From Bacillota bacterium (lineage in GTDB: Bacteria; Bacillota; GCA-003054495; Carboxydocellales; JAJZTU01), in assembly GCA_021848765.1 (NCBI GenBank), contig JAJZTU010000031.1:1-19049 (forward strand): a stretch of DNA of 19,049 nucleotides, in the 5' to 3' direction. Below the pieces are notes generated by a model. That model made no database searches and was not told where the DNA came from. It worked only from the letters and a program-made list of their open reading frames with translations. How positions within the stretch are numbered: position 1 is the first letter of the stretch; each line of letters starts with the position of its first letter. Below are positions 13,927-19,049 of this stretch, one piece after another. A program made the translations under genes and the position numbers.

Positions 13927-14316
13927 ATGGCACGCAGAACAACCAGAACCAAGCGTCGTGAACGCAAAAATGTAGACCGCGGTGTGGCCCACATCAAGTC
14001 TACTTTCAATAATACCATGGTCACCATTACCGATACCAACGGTAATGCCATCTCCTGGGCCAGTGCCGGTAACATGGGCTTTAAAGGTTCCCGGAAAAGC
14101 ACTCCCTTTGCTGCCCAAATGGCTGCTGAGAATGCGGCCAAGGAAGCAATGGAGCATGGTATGAAGGAAGTTGAAGTATTTGTAAAAGGACCTGGAGCCG
14201 GCCGGGAAGCGGCAATCCGGGCGCTTCAGGCAGCCGGCCTGGAGGTAAACCTCATTAAGGACGTTACTCCCATTCCCCATAACGGGTGCCGTCCGCCAAA
14301 ACGTCGTAGAGTATAG
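13927..14316 (+). CDS. rpsK: 30S ribosomal protein S11
   Basis: This is a 129-residue S11 of the platform, close to the mRNA exit and E-site. Conserved segments are VAHIKSTFNNTMVTITDTNG, GNMGFKGSRKSTPFAAQMAA and the terminal DVTPIPHNGCRPPKRRRV. ATG 13927 follows AAAGGGGGG. It is spaced 21 nt from rpsM and 16 nt from rpsD. Confidence 0.98.
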   Translation: MARRTTRTKRRERKNVDRGVAHIKSTFNNTMVTITDTNGNAISWASAGNMGFKGSRKSTPFAAQMAAENAAKEAMEHGMKEVEVFVKGPGAGREAAIRALQAAGLEVNLIKDVTPIPHNGCRPPKRRRV

Positions 14317-14332
14317 GAGGTGCAAATAGAGA

Positions 14333-14959
14333 ATGGCAAGATATACAGGACCAGTTTGTAGGCTGTGCCGCCGTGAAGGCGCTAAATTATATCTGAAGGG
14401 CGATCGCTGCTATACCGGTAAGTGCGCTATTGACCGCCGGGCTTATGCCCCAGGCCAGCATGGCCAGGGCCGGAAGAAGGTTTCCGAGTATGGACTCCAG
14501 CTCCGGGAAAAGCAGAAGGCCAAGCGGATTTATGGAATATTGGAGAACCAGTTCCGGAACTATTTCGAGAAAGCTGACCGCCAGAAGGGTATCACCGGTG
14601 AAAACCTGCTCCGCCTTTTAGAGCGGAGACTGGACAATGTAGTTTTCCGGCTTGGTTTTGGCAGTTCCAGGACCGAGGCCCGTCAACTGGTGAGACACGG
14701 TCATTTTACTGTGAATGGTAGTAGGGTTAATATTCCTTCCTTTTTGGTCAAAGTAGGGGACGTTGTCGCCATTGCTGAGAAGAGCAAGGAATCACCCAAG
14801 CTTAAGGAACTGGCTGAAAATGCCCAGTCCAAGGCTGCACCGGCCTGGCTGGAGAAGGACTCCAATGCCCTGGCAGGCAAGATTGTAGCAATTCCTTCAA
14901 GAGATGAAATTGATGTTCAGGTCCAAGAACACCTCATTGTAGAGCTGTACTCCAGATAA
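14333..14959 (+). CDS. rpsD: 30S ribosomal protein S4, zinc-cysteine form
   Basis: This is a 208-residue S4, a primary 16S rRNA assembly protein also known for translational repression. The N-terminus carries Cys9, Cys12, Cys26 and Cys31 (MARYTGPVCRLCRREG, GDRCYTGKCAIDRR), the zinc-binding C+ version, unlike the cysteine-poor S4 of Bacillus subtilis. The S4 RNA-binding domain lies at about residues 97-160 (RLDNVVFRLGFGSSRTEARQ, LVRHGHFTVNGSRVNIPSFL). Its position between rpsK and rpoA follows the Clostridia/proteobacterial order. In B. subtilis rpsD is located elsewhere. ATG 14333 is 10 nt after AGGAGGTG. Confidence 0.97.
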   Translation: MARYTGPVCRLCRREGAKLYLKGDRCYTGKCAIDRRAYAPGQHGQGRKKVSEYGLQLREKQKAKRIYGILENQFRNYFEKADRQKGITGENLLRLLERRLDNVVFRLGFGSSRTEARQLVRHGHFTVNGSRVNIPSFLVKVGDVVAIAEKSKESPKLKELAENAQSKAAPAWLEKDSNALAGKIVAIPSRDEIDVQVQEHLIVELYSR

Positions 14960-15021
14960 GGGTGAGGCTTAGGCCCCTCTTGTCTGTCCCAGGAGTTCTC
15001 GAGAAGGAGGGTTACAGGTAG

Positions 15022-15969
15022 ATGTTGGAAATTGAAAAGCCAAAGATTGAGTGTGTTGAGCTTAGTGAAGACAACACTTATGGCAAGTTTGTAGTCGAGC
15101 CTTTGGAAAGAGGATACGGGGTTACTTTAGGCAATTCCCTGCGGCGAATATTGCTGTCTTCTCTTCCGGGAGCCGCGGTTACCTCTGTGAAAATCGATGG
15201 TGTATTACACGAATTTTCTACAGTGCCTGGAGTAAGGGAAGATGTAACAGACATTATTATGAACCTTAAGGGCCTGTGTGTGAAGCTGTACACCGACGAA
15301 GAAAAAATACTGCGAATAGAAGCTTCTGGGGAAGGCGCAATCAAAGCAGGAGATATTATCGCTGACAGTGATGTGGAAATTCTCAATCCTGATCTGCATA
15401 TTGCCACTTTGGCTGAAAATGGGCGCTTGTTTATGGAAATCGCAGTGGCCAAGGGCAGAGGATATGTCCCTGCTGAACGGAATAAGCGGCCAGACCATGT
15501 GATTGGCATTATTCCGGTGGATTCAGCGTTTACTCCTGTTCGCCGGGTCAAGTATGAAATTGAGAATACCAGGGTTGGTCAGGTGACTGACTATGATAAA
15601 TTGACCCTGGAAGTTTGGACTGATGGCAGCATCCGTCCGGATGAGGCTGCCAGTTTGTCCTCGAAAATTCTCAGTGAGCATCTGCGTTTGTTCATGGGTC
15701 TGACCGAGTCCATGGGTGATATGGAGATCATGGTGGAGAAGGAAGAGGAGGCCAAGGACAAGATTCTGGAGATGACCATTGAGGAACTGGATCTTTCGGT
15801 GCGCTCCTATAATTGTCTGAAACGGGCCGGAATCAACACTGTGGAAGAACTGACCCTGCGGACAGAAGAAGACATGATTAAGGTGCGCAACCTGGGCCGG
15901 AAATCTTTGGAAGAGGTTATCCACAAACTGGAGGCTTTGGGTCTCGGGCTTAAGAAGTCCGATGACTAA
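15022..15969 (+). CDS. rpoA: RNA polymerase subunit alpha
   Basis: This is the 315-residue alpha subunit, which forms the dimer that nucleates RNA polymerase assembly. The N-terminal domain (about 1-230) has the dimerisation signature GYGVTLGNSLRRILLSSLPG at residues 31-50 and RPDHVIGIIPVDSAFTPVRR. A short acidic linker (about 239-257) leads to the C-terminal domain (about 258-310), with RSYNCLKRAGINTVEEL and RNLGRKSLEEVIHKL, which binds UP elements and activators. ATG 15022 follows AGAAGGAGGG. Length is typical of Firmicutes alpha. Confidence 0.98.
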   Translation: MLEIEKPKIECVELSEDNTYGKFVVEPLERGYGVTLGNSLRRILLSSLPGAAVTSVKIDGVLHEFSTVPGVREDVTDIIMNLKGLCVKLYTDEEKILRIEASGEGAIKAGDIIADSDVEILNPDLHIATLAENGRLFMEIAVAKGRGYVPAERNKRPDHVIGIIPVDSAFTPVRRVKYEIENTRVGQVTDYDKLTLEVWTDGSIRPDEAASLSSKILSEHLRLFMGLTESMGDMEIMVEKEEEAKDKILEMTIEELDLSVRSYNCLKRAGINTVEELTLRTEEDMIKVRNLGRKSLEEVIHKLEALGLGLKKSDD

Positions 15970-15993
15970 ATTGCTTGTAGAATTTTGATTAAG

Positions 15994-16011
15994 ATACGGC
16001 AAAGCCCGTAT
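15994..16011 (+). other. Hairpin between rpoA and rplQ
   Basis: ATACGG (15994-15999) pairs perfectly with CCGTAT (16006-16011) over a six-base loop. It is followed by GGCTAGCTTTTG, too weak a T-run for firm termination. It lies in the 74-nt spacer and may tune the level of rplQ relative to rpoA. Confidence 0.35.
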
Positions 16012-16043
16012 GGCTAGCTTTTGTGAAAAGGAGGGATACGGTC

Positions 16044-16382
16044 GTGGCATATCAGAAATTGGGTCGCGTGAGCAGCCACCGGAACGCTATGTTCAGGAAC
16101 ATGATAACTTCCCTGTTCCGGGAAGAGCGCATTCAGACTACCGGCCCCCGGGCTAAGGAGCTTAAGAGTATTGCCGATAAGATGGTTACCCTGGCTAAAA
16201 AGGGTGACCTGCCTGCTCGGCGCCAGGCAATGGAATATATCTTTGATGAAGGCGTGGTTGCTAAGCTTTTTGACGAAATCGCTCCTAAATATGCAGACCG
16301 CCAGGGTGGTTATACCCGGGTTATCAAGGTGGGTACCCGCCGGGGAGATGCTGCCGAAATGGTGATTTTGGAGCTGGTGTAG
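16044..16382 (+). CDS. rplQ: 50S ribosomal protein L17
   Basis: This is a 112-residue L17 near the tunnel exit. It starts MAYQKLGRVSSHRNAMFRNM and has TSLFREERIQTTGPRAKELK and the terminal RRGDAAEMVILELV, all standard. GTG 16044 is preferred over an in-frame start at 16023 because AAAAGGAGGG at about 16026-16035 lies between them and homologues begin MAYxKLGR. It is the last ribosomal gene of the cluster and is followed by a terminator. Confidence 0.97.
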   Translation: MAYQKLGRVSSHRNAMFRNMITSLFREERIQTTGPRAKELKSIADKMVTLAKKGDLPARRQAMEYIFDEGVVAKLFDEIAPKYADRQGGYTRVIKVGTRRGDAAEMVILELV

Positions 16383-16403
16383 GCATTATAGATACGGCTG
16401 GAG

Positions 16404-16449
16404 GTCAGGATACTTAACCAAGTTGTCCTGGCTTTCGTTTTTGTTTTGG
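16404..16449 (+). terminator. Rho-independent terminator after rplQ
   Basis: GTCAGGATACTT (16404-16415) pairs with AAGTTGTCCTGGC (16420-16432) through 12 pairs with one bulged T and an AACC loop. A T-rich run TTTCGTTTTTGTTTT (16433-16447) follows. This marks the end of the ribosomal superoperon. The ribosome binding site of the next gene follows at once, so the ECF genes must rely on read-through or on a promoter I cannot see. Confidence 0.8.
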
Positions 16450-16466
16450 TCAAGGAGGCAGGAGGC

Positions 16467-18284
16467 ATGGAGTCCCTGATTCAGGTTAAAGACGTGAGTT
16501 ATAGCTATCAGCGTAGCGGGAACCTGCAGGGAAGCAGGGCTCTGGACAAGGTGAGCCTTGCCGTCAACAGGGGAGAGTTTGTCACTGTGGTAGGACCCAA
16601 TGGTTCAGGGAAGTCTACCTTGGCTAAACACCTTAACGGGCTGTTATTGCCTGGGGAGGGACAGGTCCTGGTGGACGCATTGGATACCAGGGACGAGGCC
16701 AGAGTGTGGGATATCCGGAGAATTGTGGGCATGGTCTTTCAGAACCCGGATAACCAGTTGGTGGGTACCACTGTGGAGGAAGACGTGGCCTTTGGACCGG
16801 AGAACCTGGGAGTCGAACCTGCGGAAATCAGGCAGAGGGTGAATCAGGCTTTGGATTTGGTGGGCATGGGGTCTTTTAAGGAGCACCAGCCGCACCGCCT
16901 TTCGGGAGGACAGAAGCAAAGGGTAGCTATTGCCGGAGCGCTGGCTATGCAACCCCGGTGCCTGGTTTTGGATGAGGCTACGGCGATGTTAGACCCAAGA
17001 GGGCGAAAGCTGGCGCTGGATACTGTACGGCAATTGAACCGTGAGCAGGGCCTGGCAGTTGTGCTGATTACCCATTTCATGGATGAGGCTGTACTGGCTG
17101 ACCGGGTGGTGGTAATGGATCAGGGGAGAATTATGGTCCAGGGTACTCCCCTGGAGGTGTTCAGACAGGCCGGAGCGCTCAGGAAATTAGGTCTGGAGGT
17201 GCCGGTCGCAGTGGAACTTGGGTCAAGGCTGCGCCGGCTTGGTTGGGAAGTGCCTGAAGAAATGGTGGAGTTGGAGGAACTGGTGAATTATCTGGCTGGG
17301 CTACTGAGTGGAAAGCCTGGTTTTCCGGCCGGCAGGAGGCCTGATTTATCAACCGGCGGGAAGCCCACTTTTCCGGCTGGCTTGGACAAGCAAGGGGTTA
17401 GGCCGGATCCGGAAATTCAGGTAAGCAGTTCCCCAACCCCCCTGATTAAGCTTGAACAGGTATCCTATACCTACGGACCGGGATTGCCCTGGGAATATGA
17501 GGCTTTATCAGGGATTGACCTCGTCGTGGAACAGGGTGACTTCCTGGGGATTGCCGGGCATACCGGTTCGGGGAAGTCGACTCTGATTCAGCTTTTTAAC
17601 GGCTTGGTGCAGCCTGTTTCCGGCAGGGTTATGGTGATGGGCAGGGATATTTGGCTGGAAAAGCAGGATTGGCAGAGTTTGCGCTGCCAGGTGGGACTGG
17701 TCTTCCAGTTTCCTGAACACCAGTTGTTTGAGAGTACCGTTTTTGATGAGGTGGCCTTTGGACCGCGGAACTTAAAGTGGCCTGAGGAGCGGGTGAGCAA
17801 GGCGGTGACCAGGGCATTAGAAGCTGTTGGGATTGATACGGAAAGGTATGCCCGGGTGTCGCCTTTTGCACTGAGTGGAGGCCAGCAACGGAGGGTGGCC
17901 CTGGCAGGAATTCTGTCTATGGAGCCCTCGGTACTGGTGTTGGATGAACCGGTGGCCGGCCTTGACCCTCAGGGTAGAAGGGAACTCCTGGAACTACTGA
18001 TACGGCTGAACCGGGAAAGAAATTTGACTGTGGTGATGGTTTCACATAACATGGAGGAACTGGCGCTGTGTGCCAGGCGTTTGGTGGTGCTGAACCAGGG
18101 GAGGAAAGAGTTGGATGGACCTCTGCAGGAGGTTTTTAGCCACCAACGGGAACTGGAGGATATGGGCTTGGGAGTCCCGGAGGGCGCCAGGCTGGTCTTG
18201 GGGCTGCGTGAACGGGGGATACCGGTAGAAACAGGGGCCCTGACCTGGGAAGAGGCCTGGACGGCGGTTACGAAGCTGCTTTGA
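16467..18284 (+). CDS. Fused ECF transporter ATPases EcfA1-EcfA2
   Basis: This single 605-residue chain joins two CbiO/EcfA-type ABC ATPases, which power vitamin or metal-ion uptake by ECF transporters. First unit: Walker A GPNGSGKST 43-51, Q-loop FQNPDNQ 91-97, signature LSGGQKQR 145-152, Walker B LVLDEATAMLD 166-176 (Glu170), switch His203. Second unit: Walker A GHTGSGKST 364-372, Q-loop FQFPEHQ 413-419, signature LSGGQQRR 469-476, Walker B LVLDEPVAGLD 490-500 (Glu494), His527. Both sites look active. Most Firmicutes encode ecfA1 and ecfA2 separately after rplQ. Here a proline/glycine-rich linker (about 281-325) with a doubled GKPxFPAG motif joins them. ATG 16467 follows GGCAGGAGGC. A TTG at 16446 would overlap the terminator tail. 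ecfT follows after 20 nt. Confidence 0.95.
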   Translation: MESLIQVKDVSYSYQRSGNLQGSRALDKVSLAVNRGEFVTVVGPNGSGKSTLAKHLNGLLLPGEGQVLVDALDTRDEARVWDIRRIVGMVFQNPDNQLVGTTVEEDVAFGPENLGVEPAEIRQRVNQALDLVGMGSFKEHQPHRLSGGQKQRVAIAGALAMQPRCLVLDEATAMLDPRGRKLALDTVRQLNREQGLAVVLITHFMDEAVLADRVVVMDQGRIMVQGTPLEVFRQAGALRKLGLEVPVAVELGSRLRRLGWEVPEEMVELEELVNYLAGLLSGKPGFPAGRRPDLSTGGKPTFPAGLDKQGVRPDPEIQVSSSPTPLIKLEQVSYTYGPGLPWEYEALSGIDLVVEQGDFLGIAGHTGSGKSTLIQLFNGLVQPVSGRVMVMGRDIWLEKQDWQSLRCQVGLVFQFPEHQLFESTVFDEVAFGPRNLKWPEERVSKAVTRALEAVGIDTERYARVSPFALSGGQQRRVALAGILSMEPSVLVLDEPVAGLDPQGRRELLELLIRLNRERNLTVVMVSHNMEELALCARRLVVLNQGRKELDGPLQEVFSHQRELEDMGLGVPEGARLVLGLRERGIPVETGALTWEEAWTAVTKLL

Positions 18285-18304
18285 TTATACGAGGGGGGAA
18301 GCCC

Positions 18305-19049
18305 ATGTGGCAGGAATTAATGTTAGGTCAATACTATCCAAGCAATTCCTGGCTGCACAGGCTGGATCCCCGCAGCAAGCTGGCCGGGATTTTTCTGTTC
18401 ATGACCAGTTTCTTTGTCGTGAATGATTATTTCCTTCTGGGTGGCCTGGGTCTCCTGGTAGTAGGAATTATCAAGCTGTCCGGGATACCCTGGCCGGTTT
18501 TCCTGGGGAGTCTTCGACCGATGCTCTGGTTGATGGCAATTACTTTAATCCTGCCGTTAATCTTTACTCCGGGTAAGACCCTGTTTACCCTTGGTCCTGT
18601 GGCCATTTCCCAAGAGGGCTTAAATCAGGGGGCCTATGCAACGCTAAGACTGGCTATTGTGGTAGTTGTTACCTCGTTATTGACCTTTACTACCTCGCCG
18701 ATTGCCCTATCTGACGGTCTGGAAGCACTGCTGGCTCCATTTCGCCGCTTGGGCTTGCCGGCTCACGAGCTGGCTATGATGATGACCATAGCCCTGCGCT
18801 TTATTCCTACCCTGCTGGAAGAGGCCCAAAAAATAATCAATGCCCAGAAAGCCCGGGGGGCCGGTCTGGACCAAGGCAACATTTTCGTGCGTACCAAGGC
18901 TTATCTCCCGGTACTGATTCCGCTGTTCCTCAGCGCTTTTCGCAGGGCCGACCAACTGGCCTTGGCCATGGAAGCCCGCTGCTATCGGGGTGGCCAAGGC
19001 AGAACCCGCATGCGGCAGCTTAAGTGGGAGGTCAGGGATACGGCAGCGG
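18305..19049 (+). CDS. ecfT: ECF transporter transmembrane component EcfT (3' end outside window)
   Basis: The frame from ATG 18305 stays open to the window end and gives 248 residues. EcfT is the integral-membrane coupling subunit that links the ATPases to substrate-binding S components. Hydrophobic segments lie at about residues 27-59, 72-88, 113-128, 154-170 and 201-211. Two cytoplasmic coupling motifs typical of EcfT are present: AQKARGAG (Ala183-Arg184-Gly185) and MEARCYRGG (Ala224-Arg225 to Gly230). The N-terminus, with YYPSNSWLHRLDPRSKLAG, is family-like. The ribosome binding site is GAGGGGGGAA. It follows the fused ATPase gene by 20 nt, so the two should be co-translated. The gene is probably only a few dozen codons short of complete. 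Confidence 0.96.
   Translation, partial: MWQELMLGQYYPSNSWLHRLDPRSKLAGIFLFMTSFFVVNDYFLLGGLGLLVVGIIKLSGIPWPVFLGSLRPMLWLMAITLILPLIFTPGKTLFTLGPVAISQEGLNQGAYATLRLAIVVVVTSLLTFTTSPIALSDGLEALLAPFRRLGLPAHELAMMMTIALRFIPTLLEEAQKIINAQKARGAGLDQGNIFVRTKAYLPVLIPLFLSAFRRADQLALAMEARCYRGGQGRTRMRQLKWEVRDTAA

Noticed and set aside
18707..18997. Minus-strand open frame of 96 codons opposite ecfT
   Set aside because: It is antisense to a clear EcfT membrane protein, with no ribosome binding site and no family resemblance.

Overview
The window is one long, entirely plus-strand stretch of a low-to-mid GC Firmicutes chromosome: the 3' end of tuf, then the complete S10, spc and alpha ribosomal-protein clusters, then genes for an energy-coupling-factor (ECF) vitamin/metal transporter. 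Strong AGGAGG-type ribosome binding sites, frequent GTG and some TTG starts, a KOW protein between map and infA, rpsD lying inside the alpha cluster, and zinc-binding (C+) forms of S14, S4, L36 and L24 together suggest an anaerobic, possibly thermophilic Clostridia of the Desulfotomaculum/Pelotomaculum/Thermincola kind. That placement is an inference, not a match.

Layout: 1-342 is the end of EF-Tu. 343-1203 has no protein gene. It begins with a 16-bp hairpin (357-392), then holds about 630 nt of RNA-like sequence with very long perfect helices (about 400-1036). Next comes a near-consensus sigma-A promoter (1060-1088) and a short leader in front of rpsJ. 1204-10626 carries rpsJ-rplC-rplD-rplW-rplB-rpsS-rplV-rpsC-rplP-rpmC-rpsQ-rplN-rplX-rplE-rpsN-rpsH-rplF-rplR-rpsE-rpmD-rplO. 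It is followed by secY, map (with no adk between them), a KOW-domain RNA-binding protein, infA and rpmJ, and, after a structured 131-nt gap, rpsM-rpsK-rpsD-rpoA-rplQ. A good intrinsic terminator (16404-16449) separates this from a fused double-ATPase ECF gene and a 3'-truncated ecfT.

The protein genes form the translation/transcription core: 50S and 30S proteins, IF-1, the RNA polymerase alpha subunit, the SecY translocon and the methionine aminopeptidase that trims new proteins. They are tightly packed, with 1-nt and 11-nt overlaps that suggest translational coupling.

The most interesting item is the large structured RNA between tuf and rpsJ. Its size (about 0.6 kb), dense helices and likely host lineage recall OLE (ornate, large, extremophilic) RNA. 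The KOW protein encoded downstream resembles the OLE-associated protein OapB as I recall it. Whether this is a relocated OLE RNA, a divergent relative or a new large RNA class needs a covariance-model search. The second notable feature is the fusion of the two ECF ATPases into one 605-residue chain.
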